Shown: positions 8,102 to 17,305, numbered from the stretch's first letter. The stretch: 64,000 nt of DNA from Vulcanimicrobium sp035943995 (GCA_035943995.1 DASZBS010000021.1:62001-126000); one strand, 5' to 3'. Notes: generated by a model from the sequence alone, not told the origin. A program made the numbers and translations.

Positions 8102-9357
8102 TCGCGAAGCGGCCGCGCGCAAAGCGTACCGCGCTCGGGCCGTACGCGCTCGGCGCGCTGCAGCCGGCGCGCGTGTTCGAACCCAAAGAGCCGGATGAAG
8201 TCGCGGCGACGCTGCGCGCCGCCGCGGCGGCGTATGAAGCGGTCGTCGTGCACGGCGGCGGCACGCTGCAGGGCGCGTCGAACGCGCCGGTGCGCTACGA
8301 CGTCGCGCTGTCCACGAAGAAGCTCACGGTGTTGTACGACTACGACGCGCGCGACCTCACCGTCGGCGCGGGCGCTGGGATGACGCTCGCCGCGCTGGCG
8401 CGCACGCTCGCCGAGCACGGGCAGTTTCTTCCGCTCGACGCGCCCCTCGCGTCGCAGGCGACGCTCGGCGGCACGCTGGCAGCCGGGTGGGCGGGACCGC
8501 GCCGCGCGGTGTACGGCCGCCCGCGCGATCTGCTGATCGGTGCGACGCTCGCGCTCGCGGACGGCACGCTCGCGAAGACCGGCGGGATGGTCGTGAAGAA
8601 CGTGACGGGCTACGACATGGGCAAGCTGTACGTCGGCTCGCACGGCACGCTCGGCGTCATCGTGCGCGCGAACTTCAAGGTGCTGCCCGCGCCGCAGACG
8701 CGCCGGCTCGCGATCGCGCCGTTCGACGAGGACGAGCGCGACCGCGCGATCGCGCATGCCGGCGCGCTCGTGTTGGAACCCGCCGCGCTGCTCGTCGTCG
8801 ACGGTTTCCGCGAGGCGCTCGGCACGACGCGCCCGCGTTTGATCGCGCTGCTCGAAGGCTCCGAACACGCCGTCGACCGCGCGACGCGCGAGCTGCGCTC
8901 GGCGCTCGGCGCGGCGGGCGTCGCCGAGACGCGCCTGCTCGACGGCGACGACGCTGCGCGCGCGTTCCAAGCCGTGCTCGACGCGTACGTCGCGCGCGAC
9001 GGCGACGCCTCGGTGACCTTGCTCTCGCGCGGTCTGCCCTCCGATGCGGGCGCGCGCGCGCAGCGCGTGCGCGCCGCGATCCCGGGCGCCGAGACGATCG
9101 CCGACCTGCGCACCGGCGACGTGGTGGTGCGCGTCCGTGAGATCGATGCATCGGAAGGGGACAACGGATCGGTGAGCGGCATCGATCGGACGGTTCGCGA
9201 TCTCCTCGGACGCGCGACCGTGCTGGCGGCCGGCCCCGCCGCGCGCGCCGACGCGTGGGGCGATCCGCCCTCCACGCTCGCGACGATGCGCGCGCTCAAG
9301 TCCGCGTTCGATCCGCGCGGAATACTCGCGCCGGGACGGTTCGTCGGTGCGATTTAA
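8098..9357 (+). CDS. glcE: FAD-binding oxidase, glycolate oxidase subunit GlcE-like
   Basis: This 419-residue protein has the PCMH FAD fold with HGGGTLQ, TLGGTLAAGWAGPRR, TGGMVVKNVTGYDMGKLYVGSHGTLGVI-type sequence in the middle (the KNVTGYDM block is typical of GlcE) and a C-terminal FDPRGILAPGRF. It lacks the histidine-rich GlcD active-site segment, as expected for the partner subunit. The start overlaps the glcD stop. The 3' end overlaps the next gene by 11 bases. Confidence 0.8.
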   Translation: MIAKRPRAKRTALGPYALGALQPARVFEPKEPDEVAATLRAAAAAYEAVVVHGGGTLQGASNAPVRYDVALSTKKLTVLYDYDARDLTVGAGAGMTLAALARTLAEHGQFLPLDAPLASQATLGGTLAAGWAGPRRAVYGRPRDLLIGATLALADGTLAKTGGMVVKNVTGYDMGKLYVGSHGTLGVIVRANFKVLPAPQTRRLAIAPFDEDERDRAIAHAGALVLEPAALLVVDGFREALGTTRPRLIALLEGSEHAVDRATRELRSALGAAGVAETRLLDGDDAARAFQAVLDAYVARDGDASVTLLSRGLPSDAGARAQRVRAAIPGAETIADLRTGDVVVRVREIDASEGDNGSVSGIDRTVRDLLGRATVLAAGPAARADAWGDPPSTLATMRALKSAFDPRGILAPGRFVGAI

Positions 9358-10459
9358 GCATCCCAAACTGCCGCGCATCCCCGCGGTGCTCAAACGCGAC
9401 GTGCGGCGCACGCTCGCGATCGTGTTCAGCCGCCCGAGCCGCATCCGGCGTTTTCTCGCGCTCGGCCCGCGCGGGTGGATCGCGACGGCGCGCTTCGTCG
9501 GCAGCGTGATCCCGCGCGCGGGGCGCGAGCTCGCGGCGATTCGCCAACGCGCCGAGCGCATCCCCGATCCCGCGCTGCGCGAACAAGCGCTCGCGTCGAT
9601 CGACCAGAAGGCGTATCACGTGCAGGGTGGCTGCATCCTCGCGACGTTCATGCCGCGCGACGCCGCGCGCCGTTACATTGCGATCGTCGCTTCGATCGAG
9701 ACCATCTACGACTACCTCGACAACCTCTGCGACCGCCTCCCCGGCGTGACGCAGCAGGCGTACGCGACGCTGCACGCGTCGCTCATCGACGCGCTCGACG
9801 ACCGCCGCGAGCCGAGCGACTACTACCGCGACGGCCCGCCCGGCGACGACGGCGGCTACTTGCGCTCGCTGGTCGACGCGGTGCGCGCGGGCTTGCGCGC
9901 GCTACCGAACTACCATGCCGTACGCGCCGACCTCGTCGAGATCGCGAGCTTCTATGCCGACTTGCAAGTGCTCAAGCACGGCCCGGCCGGTGCGCGCGAG
10001 ATCGCGTGCGACGCCTGGTACGCGCGTAACCGCGAGCGTTTCCCGGGCCTGTCGTGGTGGGAGTTCGCGGCGGCATGCGGCTCGTCGCTACCCATCTTCG
10101 CGTTGATCGAGCTCGCGGGTCGCGAACGGCTCGATGCGCACGAGATCGACGCGACGGTGAAAGCGTATTTCCCCGGCGTCTCCGCGATCCACATCCTGCT
10201 GGATTATTTCATCGACCAAGCCGAAGACCGCGAGCACGGCGAGCTCAACTTCATCGCGTGCTACGCGTCGAGCGCGGAAGCGGTCGTGCAACTCCGCCGG
10301 CTCGTCACCGCGACGCTCGCACGCGTGCGCACGCTCGCCGGCGCAGCGCAGCATCGCTTCCTGGTCGAAGCGATGTGCGTCTTCTACCTCACGCACCCGA
10401 AAGTATTCGAACAACGTCTCGACGCCGAAAGCGCAGCGTTGCTCAGCGCGTTGGGCTGA
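9347..10459 (+). CDS. DUF2600 family terpene synthase (tetraprenyl-beta-curcumene synthase-like)
   Basis: The 370-residue protein has the DUF2600 landmarks: DQKAYHVQGGCILATFMP, ETIYDYLDNLCDR (Asp-rich segment) and HILLDYFIDQAEDREHGELN. Bacillus YtpB of this family cyclises tetraprenyl diphosphate to tetraprenyl-beta-curcumene. Here the product is unknown; a C30-C35 prenyl diphosphate substrate is an inference. The GTG start overlaps glcE by 11 bases, so it is coupled to an apparently unrelated oxidase pair. A palindromic repeat follows the stop. Confidence 0.8.
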   Translation: MRFKHPKLPRIPAVLKRDVRRTLAIVFSRPSRIRRFLALGPRGWIATARFVGSVIPRAGRELAAIRQRAERIPDPALREQALASIDQKAYHVQGGCILATFMPRDAARRYIAIVASIETIYDYLDNLCDRLPGVTQQAYATLHASLIDALDDRREPSDYYRDGPPGDDGGYLRSLVDAVRAGLRALPNYHAVRADLVEIASFYADLQVLKHGPAGAREIACDAWYARNRERFPGLSWWEFAAACGSSLPIFALIELAGRERLDAHEIDATVKAYFPGVSAIHILLDYFIDQAEDREHGELNFIACYASSAEAVVQLRRLVTATLARVRTLAGAAQHRFLVEAMCVFYLTHPKVFEQRLDAESAALLSALG

Positions 10460-10468
10460 TCGCGTTCC

Positions 10469-10534
10469 GTCATGCTGAGCCTGTCGAAGCATGGGCCACG
10501 ATCGTGGCGCACCCTTCGACAAGCTCAGGGTGAC
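10469..10534. repeat. Interspersed palindromic repeat, full copy 2
   Basis: The element has the same arms as the copy at 6025-6108 with a single central GCCACGATCGTGGC palindrome. It lies between convergent genes. The TGA stop codon of the leftward nitronate monooxygenase gene (10525-10527) and its last codons are supplied by the right arm. Confidence 0.9.
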
Positions 10535-11586
10535 ATTGGAGACCAGCCGGCGGCTAACTCGGCGACCACGTCCGCGGCGCGCACGTCGTGCATCGCGAGC
10601 GGTGTGGCTTGGCCCGCCCACAGCGACAGATACTCCGGATCGTTCGCGGCCGCAGCGGCGGTGCGCAGCGGGCGGGTCAGCGCGTTCTGTTTCGGATACG
10701 GCAGGATCTCGTCGGGACGCGCGTCGGCCGCGCGTTCGAATGCATTCGCCAACCCGCGCGCCGGGCGGCCGCTGAACGCGCGCGTGATCACGGTCTCGCC
10801 GTCACGCGCCGCAGCAAGCGCGCGACGGTGCGCGGCGCTCGTGCCCGCCTCCACGGTGTCGAGGAACGCCGTGCCGCACACGACGCCGCTCGCGCCGAGC
10901 GCGCGTGCCGCGGCGACGCCGCGCCGGTCCATGATGCCGCCCGCGGCAAGCACCGGGATGCGCACCGCGTCGGCGATCTGCGGCACGAGCGCGATCAACC
11001 CCGTCAGCGCCGCTTCGAACGCGCCGATGAACGTGCCGCGATGCCCGCCGGCTTCCGTACCTTGCGCGATGACCGCGCTGCAACCGGCCTGCTCGCAGCG
11101 CAGCGCCTCGGCGACCGTCGTCGCCGTGCCGATCACGACGCGCCCGTCCGCGCGCAATCGCGCGATCGCCGCATCATCCGGCAAGCCGAACGCGAACGAC
11201 AGGATGCGCACGTCCGCCGCGACGAGCGCATCGAGCTGTTCCTCGAACACGTACGGCCACGCGCCGGGCGCGACGGGCAGCGGCAACCCGAACCGCTCGT
11301 GCAGCGGCGCGAGCAGCGCGAGCATCGGCGCGGGATCGACCTCGCGCGACTCGACCCCGCCGGCGAACAGGTTCACCGAGAACGGGCGCTCCGTGCGCGC
11401 GCGAATCGCATCGACGTGCTCGCGAATCGCGTCCGGCGTTAGGTAGGCCGCGCCGGTGGAGCCCAGCGCGCCGGCGTTCGACGCGGCGGCGACGAGCTCG
11501 GGGGTCGTGTAGCCGCCCGCCATCGGCGCTTGCACGATAGGCAGCGCGATGCCGAGCAGGGTGCGGAGATCGGCAGAGGTGCTCAC
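10525..11586 (-). CDS. Nitronate monooxygenase family protein
   Basis: The 353-residue TIM-barrel flavoprotein starts with IALPIVQAPMAGGYTTPELV, the hallmark of the 2-nitropropane dioxygenase family. It has FSVNLF, VIAQGTEAGGHRGTF (phosphate and FMN binding, with the catalytic-type His) and VLAAGGI. The family oxidises alkyl nitronates to carbonyls and nitrite using FMN. The final residues and stop are encoded by the palindromic repeat, so the C-terminus was probably reshaped by insertion of that element. Confidence 0.85.
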   Translation of the reverse strand: MSTSADLRTLLGIALPIVQAPMAGGYTTPELVAAASNAGALGSTGAAYLTPDAIREHVDAIRARTERPFSVNLFAGGVESREVDPAPMLALLAPLHERFGLPLPVAPGAWPYVFEEQLDALVAADVRILSFAFGLPDDAAIARLRADGRVVIGTATTVAEALRCEQAGCSAVIAQGTEAGGHRGTFIGAFEAALTGLIALVPQIADAVRIPVLAAGGIMDRRGVAAARALGASGVVCGTAFLDTVEAGTSAAHRRALAAARDGETVITRAFSGRPARGLANAFERAADARPDEILPYPKQNALTRPLRTAAAAANDPEYLSLWAGQATPLAMHDVRAADVVAELAAGWSPMSP

Positions 11587-11606
11587 CCCGCCTAGTTAGC
11601 GGCCCG

Positions 11607-11876
11607 TCAGCCGCGATCTTCCAGGCGCTTCTTCTGCCAGTTGAGAAAATCGATCGCCGCGAAGGCGATGAACAGCACGTTCGCGATCAGCGTCGCGACG
11701 CCGAGGTAGCCGCGGAACCACTGGTCGGCGGCGACGGCGTAGCCGAGCGCGAGCCCGAGCAGCACGGCGAGCAGCGCGCGCGTCGAGAGCGCCAGCATCG
11801 GGCGCTTCTGCCCGAGCAAGAACGCCGAAGCGAATGCGAAGATGAACACGTACATATTGATCGCAGTGCTGGTCAT
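11607..11876 (-). CDS. Small three-helix membrane protein
   Basis: The 89-residue product begins MTSTAINMYVFIFAFASAF and contains three hydrophobic segments (about 8-22, 33-51, 58-77) and a basic C-terminus (NWQKKRLEDRG). A longer in-frame reading to 12071 overlaps the divergent peptidase gene and is not hydrophobic in the expected way, so this ATG was taken. No family is recognised. Function unknown. Confidence 0.6.
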   Translation of the reverse strand: MTSTAINMYVFIFAFASAFLLGQKRPMLALSTRALLAVLLGLALGYAVAADQWFRGYLGVATLIANVLFIAFAAIDFLNWQKKRLEDRG

Positions 11877-11985
11877 GCTGATATTCTCTTCGGCGTGCGG
11901 TCCGCGGGTTCTTAGCGATTCGAGCGGACGTTGCCGAATTCGAACGCGCCAGGTCCCGCGGCGCTCGTCGTACAACGGCGGGAGC

Positions 11986-13941
11986 GTGCAAGCGCTGCGT
12001 CCGCTCGGTGCGTTCTTGGCCGCGACCGCGCTCGTCGCGGTCGCGCCGCCGTCGCCGCTGACGGGGTTCACCGCCGCGTCGAGCGCCCGCGAGCGGGTCG
12101 ACGAGGCGCGCTTCCTCGACCTGCCGAGCGCTCAAGGCGCGCTCGACCACGCCGCGGTGATCGGCGCGCACCCGCACTACGCCGGAACCCCGGCCGACCA
12201 CGCGCTCGCCGAGTACACGCGCGACCGCTTGCGCGAGTACGGCTTCGACGCGCGCATCGAGACGTTTCGCACGCGGGTCGACACGCCGCGCAAGCTCGCG
12301 CTCGAGCTGTACGCCGACGGACGCGTGTACGCGCCGCGCAACGGCGCGCACCGCGCGCGCGGCACGCCGCCCGCGGGGCTCGATCTGCGCGAAGTGGGCG
12401 ATCCGAGCGATCCGGCGACGCTCGATCCCGCCGTGGGTTTGCCGTTCAACGCGGGCTCGGCCGACGGCGACGTCGTCGCACCGCTCGTATACGCACACCG
12501 CGGCTTGCCCGACGACTTCGCGCGGTTGCGCGGCGCGGGCGTCGACGTGCGCGGCGCCGTCGTGCTGGTGCGTTACGGCGCCGCGTTTCGCGGGCTGCTC
12601 GCGCGCAACGCGCAAGACGCAGGCGCCGCCGGCATGATCCTGTACGGCGATCCCGCGGACGACGCGTTGGCGCGGAACGAGGCGCGCCCGATCGGAGCGT
12701 GGCATCCGCCCGCAGCGGTGCAGCGCGGAACGCTCGGCGACGGGATTCGCATCCCGGTGCTGCCGATCAGCAGCGACAACGCGCGCACGCTGCTGCGCGC
12801 GCTCCGGGGGCCGAACGGACCCGCGGGCTGGGCCGGCGCGCTCGACGCGCCGTACCCGCTTGCGAAAGGCCCAGCACTCGTGCGCGTCGTCGTCGCGCTG
12901 AACCGCACGCAGACGACGCTGTGGAACACCGTCGGCGTGCTGCGCGGCACGCAGCCGGCGCAGAGCGTGATGCTCGGCGCGCACCGCGACGCGTGGGTGT
13001 ACGGCGTCGGCGACAACGGCGCGGGCACGATCGTGCTGCTCGAAGCTGCGCGCGGCCTCGGTTATCTGGCGCGCAGCGGCTGGCGGCCCAAACGCAGCGT
13101 CGTCGTCGCGCTGTGGGACGGTGAGGAGATCGGCTTGCGCGGCTCGGCCGCGTACGCGACGGCCCACGCCGGCGAGCTGCGCACCGGCTGCGTGGCGTAT
13201 TTGAATGCGGACGAGAACGTGGTCGGACAGGCGTTGCGCGCGAGCGCGGTCGGCGCGCTCGGACCGGCGATCGTGGAAGCGACGCGTGCCGTCGCCGACC
13301 CCGCGCACGAGCGCACGACGCTGCACGACCGCTGGAGCGGCCAGCGCGGCGGCATCGACGTCGCCACGATCGGCGGCGGGAGCGATCACGAGTCGTTTCT
13401 GTTCGCGTTCGGCACGCCGGTCGCCGAGGCCGGGTTCAGCGGACCGTTCGGCCCGTATCATTCCAGCTACGACACGCTGCACTACGCGACGACGCGCAGC
13501 GGTCCCGGCTTCGCGCTGCACCGCACGACGGCGCAATTGTACGGCGTCCTCGCGATGCGCTTCGCCGCCGCCGACGCCGTGCCGTACGCGTTCGCGGCAT
13601 ACATCCCGGCGCTGACGTCGGGCATCTCGCGCCTGGAGTCGCGCGCGCAGCGCGACGGCCGCCCGCTCGATCTCGCAGCGCTGCACGGCGCGGTCGACGA
13701 CTTCGCAACGGCCGCACGCCGCGCCGACGATGCGATCGCGCGCGGCGAAGGCCCCGGCACGGAACGCGCGCTCGCCGCGGCGCAGGCGATCGATAGCCTC
13801 GCGTACGGCGCCGAAGGCTACGCGAGCGTCGCGTTCCCCGACGTGTCGAAAGCATATGCGGGCGGCGACGCCGCGGCGTTTCGGGCGGCCGTCGAGCGCG
13901 CGTGTGACGCGGTCCGGCGGGCGACGGCGGGCTTGCAATAG
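11986..13941 (+). CDS. Secreted M28 family metallopeptidase (glutamate carboxypeptidase II-like)
   Basis: The 651-residue protein has a signal-like N-terminus (VQALRPLGAFLAATALVAVA) after a GTG with GGGAG just upstream. It follows the M28B layout: PA domain (RGAVVLVRYG, AAGMILYGDP), then the zinc-peptidase core with GAHRDAWVYGVGDNGAG, LWDGEEIGLRGS (catalytic Glu pair), YLNADENVVG and GPYHSSYDT (last zinc His), and a C-terminal dimerisation helix bundle. All five zinc-site positions of human GCPII have counterparts. Extracytoplasmic peptide degradation is likely. Confidence 0.85.
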   Translation: MQALRPLGAFLAATALVAVAPPSPLTGFTAASSARERVDEARFLDLPSAQGALDHAAVIGAHPHYAGTPADHALAEYTRDRLREYGFDARIETFRTRVDTPRKLALELYADGRVYAPRNGAHRARGTPPAGLDLREVGDPSDPATLDPAVGLPFNAGSADGDVVAPLVYAHRGLPDDFARLRGAGVDVRGAVVLVRYGAAFRGLLARNAQDAGAAGMILYGDPADDALARNEARPIGAWHPPAAVQRGTLGDGIRIPVLPISSDNARTLLRALRGPNGPAGWAGALDAPYPLAKGPALVRVVVALNRTQTTLWNTVGVLRGTQPAQSVMLGAHRDAWVYGVGDNGAGTIVLLEAARGLGYLARSGWRPKRSVVVALWDGEEIGLRGSAAYATAHAGELRTGCVAYLNADENVVGQALRASAVGALGPAIVEATRAVADPAHERTTLHDRWSGQRGGIDVATIGGGSDHESFLFAFGTPVAEAGFSGPFGPYHSSYDTLHYATTRSGPGFALHRTTAQLYGVLAMRFAAADAVPYAFAAYIPALTSGISRLESRAQRDGRPLDLAALHGAVDDFATAARRADDAIARGEGPGTERALAAAQAIDSLAYGAEGYASVAFPDVSKAYAGGDAAAFRAAVERACDAVRRATAGLQ

Positions 13942-13992
13942 CGAGCGGGCGCTCTGCGCTTAGCTTACGTGCAGTCGCGGAATGCCTTTAGC

Positions 13993-14625
13993 ATGCGGAT
14001 TCTTTTGAGCGGTGCGGCCATTGCTGCGTTCGCCCTCGGTTCGATGTCGGCCGCCGGTGCGGCCCCTTGCACGATGAGCGGCATGGGCGGCATGAGCGGC
14101 GGCGGCATGATGCCGCACTGCTCGGTCAAGAGCGGCCCGGTCGTGTGGTTCATGGCGTCGATGAAGACGTACTACATGAAAGGCTCGATGCACTGGGGCA
14201 AAGGCAAGGGCATGTACGTCTGCCGCGCGACGGCGGTCGCTCGCGGCGGCCACCCGGGGATGGGCATGATGGGCGGTTCGCACGGCACGATGGGCGGTTC
14301 GCACGGTACGATGGGCGGCTCGCACGCGATGCCGGGGTCGTCGATGCCGGGCACGATGACGATGGCGCCGCGCCCGATGTCATCCTCGCCGAGCAGCGCG
14401 ATGCCCGGCTCGATGCCGCGTGCCACGCCGGGGCCGGGTCTACCGAACTCCACCAACGCGGCGCCGGGCAGCATGGGCTCATCACCGATGCCGATGACGA
14501 GCGGCAACCCGATGTCGGGCAACCAGGGCAACACCGGCGCACCCGGCGCCGGCGGCCAGGTCCCGAACAACCCCGCCTCGACGTCCAACAGCAACCCCAA
14601 CCCGAGCCCCAGCCCGCACCCCTGA
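13993..14625 (+). CDS. Met/His/Ser/Pro-rich secreted protein
   Basis: The 210-residue protein has a signal peptide (MRILLSGAAIAAFALGSMSA) and a methionine-rich mature part: GMGGMSGGGMMPHC, three MGGSHGT-type repeats (about residues 93-113), then a low-complexity Ser/Pro/Asn tail. Two cysteines flank a conserved-looking core (VVWFMASMKTYYMKG). Met- and His-rich secreted proteins often bind copper or silver, but that is inference here. No named domain is recognised. Confidence 0.65.
   Translation: MRILLSGAAIAAFALGSMSAAGAAPCTMSGMGGMSGGGMMPHCSVKSGPVVWFMASMKTYYMKGSMHWGKGKGMYVCRATAVARGGHPGMGMMGGSHGTMGGSHGTMGGSHAMPGSSMPGTMTMAPRPMSSSPSSAMPGSMPRATPGPGLPNSTNAAPGSMGSSPMPMTSGNPMSGNQGNTGAPGAGGQVPNNPASTSNSNPNPSPSPHP
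14269..14331 (+). repeat. Three 21-bp tandem repeats
   Basis: Three consecutive 21-base units beginning ATGGGCGG(T/C)TCGCACG encode the MGGSHGT/MGGSHAM repeats of the Met-rich secreted protein. The first two differ at one base, and the third diverges at its end. Confidence 0.85.
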
Positions 14626-14648
14626 GCGCGCCTCCCTAGCGCGCGTTC

Positions 14649-15338
14649 ATGCACGCCGTCCCGCCGCCGGCGATCGTCAGTACCGTGCCGCGCGCGGGGC
14701 CGTGGATCGCCGCGGCGCGGCCGTGGAACAAAGCGGCTTGGCTCGCGCAGCATGAGACGTACGCCGCGCGCGCGCGGCAAGGCGGCATCGACGTGCTGTT
14801 CCTGGGCGATTCGATCACCGAGCTGTTTTCGACGCGCGGCAAGGACGTGTGGGACCGCGAGATCGCGCCGCTGGGCAGCGTCGTCGGCTTCGGCATCTCC
14901 GGCGACCGCACGCAGTTCGTGCTGTGGCGCGCGCAGCATGGCGAGCTCGACGGCGCGAACGCGCGCGTCGTCGTGCTGATGATCGGCACGAACAACCTCG
15001 CGACCGCCACGCCGCAAGACGTCGCGCGCGGCGTCGCCGCCATCGTCGACACGGTTCGCGCGAAGTTGCCCAACGCGGTCGTCGTGCTCAACGCGATCTT
15101 ACCGCGCGGTGCACCCGGCGATCCGCTGCGCGCGAAAGCGGCGGCCGTGAACGCGCTGATCGCACCGCTCGCCGATAGGACGCACGTGCACTGGCTCGAC
15201 GCGGGGGCGGGCTTCGTCGACGCCGACGGTACGATCCCCGACGCGTTGATGCCGGATAAGCTGCACCCGTCGCCGGCAGGCTACGAAGTGTGGGCGACCG
15301 CCTTGCGCCCGGTGCTGCTCGACGCGCTCTCGAAATAA
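14649..15338 (+). CDS. SGNH/GDSL-type hydrolase
   Basis: The 229-residue protein has the four SGNH blocks: FLGDSITELF (Ser nucleophile about residue 54), GFGISGDRT, MIGTNNLA and the catalytic DKLHPSPAGY near the C-terminus. It resembles the PAF-acetylhydrolase beta/gamma subgroup of esterases. An export signal is weak. The 3' end overlaps the convergent acyltransferase gene by 58 bases. A GC-rich hairpin (GCGCGC arms, 14627-14646) lies just upstream. The substrate is unknown. Confidence 0.85.
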   Translation: MHAVPPPAIVSTVPRAGPWIAAARPWNKAAWLAQHETYAARARQGGIDVLFLGDSITELFSTRGKDVWDREIAPLGSVVGFGISGDRTQFVLWRAQHGELDGANARVVVLMIGTNNLATATPQDVARGVAAIVDTVRAKLPNAVVVLNAILPRGAPGDPLRAKAAAVNALIAPLADRTHVHWLDAGAGFVDADGTIPDALMPDKLHPSPAGYEVWATALRPVLLDALSK

Positions 15339-16378
15339 CGCCGCGCGAGTTGCAGCATCGGCCGCTCGACGTACCGGTACGCGAGGAACGACACGGCGAT
15401 CGCGAGCGCGTAGCCGCCGAACACGATCGCGATCCGCGCGGGCGTGCCGTGCACGTGCACGCTGTTGAGCGCAAACCCGAGCCCGCCGATCACGAGCACG
15501 TGCCACAGGTAGAGCGCGTAGCTCGCGTCGCCTTGCGCGCGCAGCCAGCGCGGCGCGAGCACGCCGTACTTCTCCAAACCGAGCGCCGCGTACACGAGCA
15601 GCGCCATCGGCGCGCCGACGGCCCACGGCCGCCACCACGCGATGGCGAGAAACTCACGCCCGGAGTACGCGGTCGCGACGCACGCCGCGACGACGAGCAC
15701 GACCGCGAGCGCGAACAGCGTGCGCGGCGCGAGGAGCGCGCCGCGCAATACGGCCGCCCCGATCAGCATCCCGAACACGAACTCCAGGTTGAACCAGCTG
15801 CCCAGCACGCGCACCCACGGGTTCTCCGGCGGCCCGAACGCGCCGATCAGCACGACGGCCAGCAGCCAAACCGCGGTGACGAGTGGAAGATACCGCCGTT
15901 GGAGACGCAGCGCGACCGCGAACACGCAGTAGAACACGAGCTCGTACGTGAGCGTCCAGCCCACGACCAGCAGCGGCTCGCCGCGCTGCGGCAGCGCGAG
16001 GAACGACAGCAGGATGTCGGGCCGCGCGCTGCGGTGCTCGCCGGTGGCGCTCGGCGCAAGCAGGTACACGACGAGCACCAGCGCCGTGACGACGACGTAC
16101 GGCGGGTAGATGCGCGTCGCGCGCCGCGCCAGAAAACGCCGCGGCGCGGACTTCTCGCCGAACCAGGTCGCGGTCGACACGAGCATCACCGTCCCGCTGA
16201 TCACGAAGAACAGATCGACGCCGTACGTGCCCAGCACGTGGAACGGCGTGGTCCAAGGCCGGCCCGGGAGATAGGTCGACTCCACCGCGTAGGCGTGAAC
16301 GACGACCACCATCAGCGCGGCGACCGCGCGGAGCGCCTGGACGTTCCCGAGCACACCCGGAGGTTCGACGCGACGCAC
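15281..16378 (-). CDS. Acyltransferase family 3 membrane protein
   Basis: The 365-residue integral membrane protein starts with NVQALRAVAALMVVVVHAYA, the R-A-x-A-x-x-x-V-x-x-x-H motif of OafA/NodX-type O-acyltransferases. It continues with GTYGVDLFFVISGTVML and about ten hydrophobic helices, ending with FLAYRYVERPML. Such proteins transfer acetyl or acyl groups to surface polysaccharide or lipid. No polysaccharide genes are adjacent, so the acceptor is unknown. Confidence 0.85.
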   Translation of the reverse strand: MRRVEPPGVLGNVQALRAVAALMVVVVHAYAVESTYLPGRPWTTPFHVLGTYGVDLFFVISGTVMLVSTATWFGEKSAPRRFLARRATRIYPPYVVVTALVLVVYLLAPSATGEHRSARPDILLSFLALPQRGEPLLVVGWTLTYELVFYCVFAVALRLQRRYLPLVTAVWLLAVVLIGAFGPPENPWVRVLGSWFNLEFVFGMLIGAAVLRGALLAPRTLFALAVVLVVAACVATAYSGREFLAIAWWRPWAVGAPMALLVYAALGLEKYGVLAPRWLRAQGDASYALYLWHVLVIGGLGFALNSVHVHGTPARIAIVFGGYALAIAVSFLAYRYVERPMLQLARRYFESASSSTGRKAVAHTS

Positions 16379-16404
16379 GGTGCGCCCGCGTCGTCCAATC
16401 CGCG

Positions 16405-17247
16405 ATGCGAGTGACGATCCTCGGCGCTACCGGTTTCATCGGGCGCCACCTGAGCAAGGCGCTGCGTGCGCGTGGCGACGACGTTGTGGAGGCGAGCCTG
16501 CGCGATCCCGCGGCCGCGGCGGCCGCCAGCGCAGGCAGCGACGTGGTGGTGAACCTCGCGGGCGCGCCGGTCGCAGTGCGCTGGACCGACGCCAGCAAGG
16601 CGGCGATGTGGTCGTCGCGCGTCGCTGCGACGCGCGCGTACCTCGAAGCGCTCGCCGGGGTGGACCGTCGCCCGCAAGCGTTCGTCTCCGGATCCGCGAT
16701 CGGGTATTACGGCACCAGCCGCACGGCGACGTTCACGGAGTCCAGTCCGCCGGGCGACGACTTCCTCGCGAAGCTCTGCGTGGCGTGGGAAGCCGAATCG
16801 GACCGCGCCGCGGCGCTCGGGATGCGCGTCGCGAAGCTCCGCACCGGCCTGGTGCTGGGACTCGACGGCGGCGTGCTGGGCAAGCTGCTGCCGATCTTCC
16901 GGCTGGGCGGTGGGGGCGTCATCGCGAGCGGCAAGCAGTGGTATTCCTGGATCCACATAGACGACGAAATCGGGATCGCGCTGCACGCGATCGACGGCGT
17001 GGATGGCGTTCTGAATGCAAGCGCGCCGCAGCCGGTGACCAACGCGGAGTTCACCCACGCCTTGGGGCATGCCGTAGGCCGCCCGACGATCGTCCCGGTC
17101 CCAGGATTCGCGATGACGCTTATGCTCGGCGAGGGCGCCGCCGCCGTCACCGAAGGCCAGCGCGTGCTCCCGGAACGGACGACGGCGACGGGCTACGTCT
17201 TCCGGCATCCCGAGCTGGACGAGGCGCTGAGCTCGCTGCTGACCTGA
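16405..17247 (+). CDS. TIGR01777 family NAD(P)-dependent epimerase (YfcH-like)
   Basis: The 280-residue Rossmann protein begins MRVTILGATGFIGRHL and has VVNLAGAPVA, SGSAIGYYGT (Ser-Tyr active-site region), LRTGLVLG and WYSWIHIDDEIG, which match the TIGR01777/YfcH family. The C-terminal DUF1731-like part is recognisable by LPERTTATGYVFRHPELDEAL. The biochemical substrate of this family is not established. Confidence 0.85.
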   Translation: MRVTILGATGFIGRHLSKALRARGDDVVEASLRDPAAAAAASAGSDVVVNLAGAPVAVRWTDASKAAMWSSRVAATRAYLEALAGVDRRPQAFVSGSAIGYYGTSRTATFTESSPPGDDFLAKLCVAWEAESDRAAALGMRVAKLRTGLVLGLDGGVLGKLLPIFRLGGGGVIASGKQWYSWIHIDDEIGIALHAIDGVDGVLNASAPQPVTNAEFTHALGHAVGRPTIVPVPGFAMTLMLGEGAAAVTEGQRVLPERTTATGYVFRHPELDEALSSLLT

Positions 17248-17305
17248 GGGCGGTCGCCGCCGCCGCGCGCCGAGGGGCGCGGCCCGGCGCAGAGAACCGG
17301 GCGGG

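Noticed and set aside
7795..9561. 588-codon leftward frame opposite glcD-glcE
   Set aside because: It is extremely Arg/Ala-rich, has no domain, and is fully antisense to two well-supported oxidase genes.
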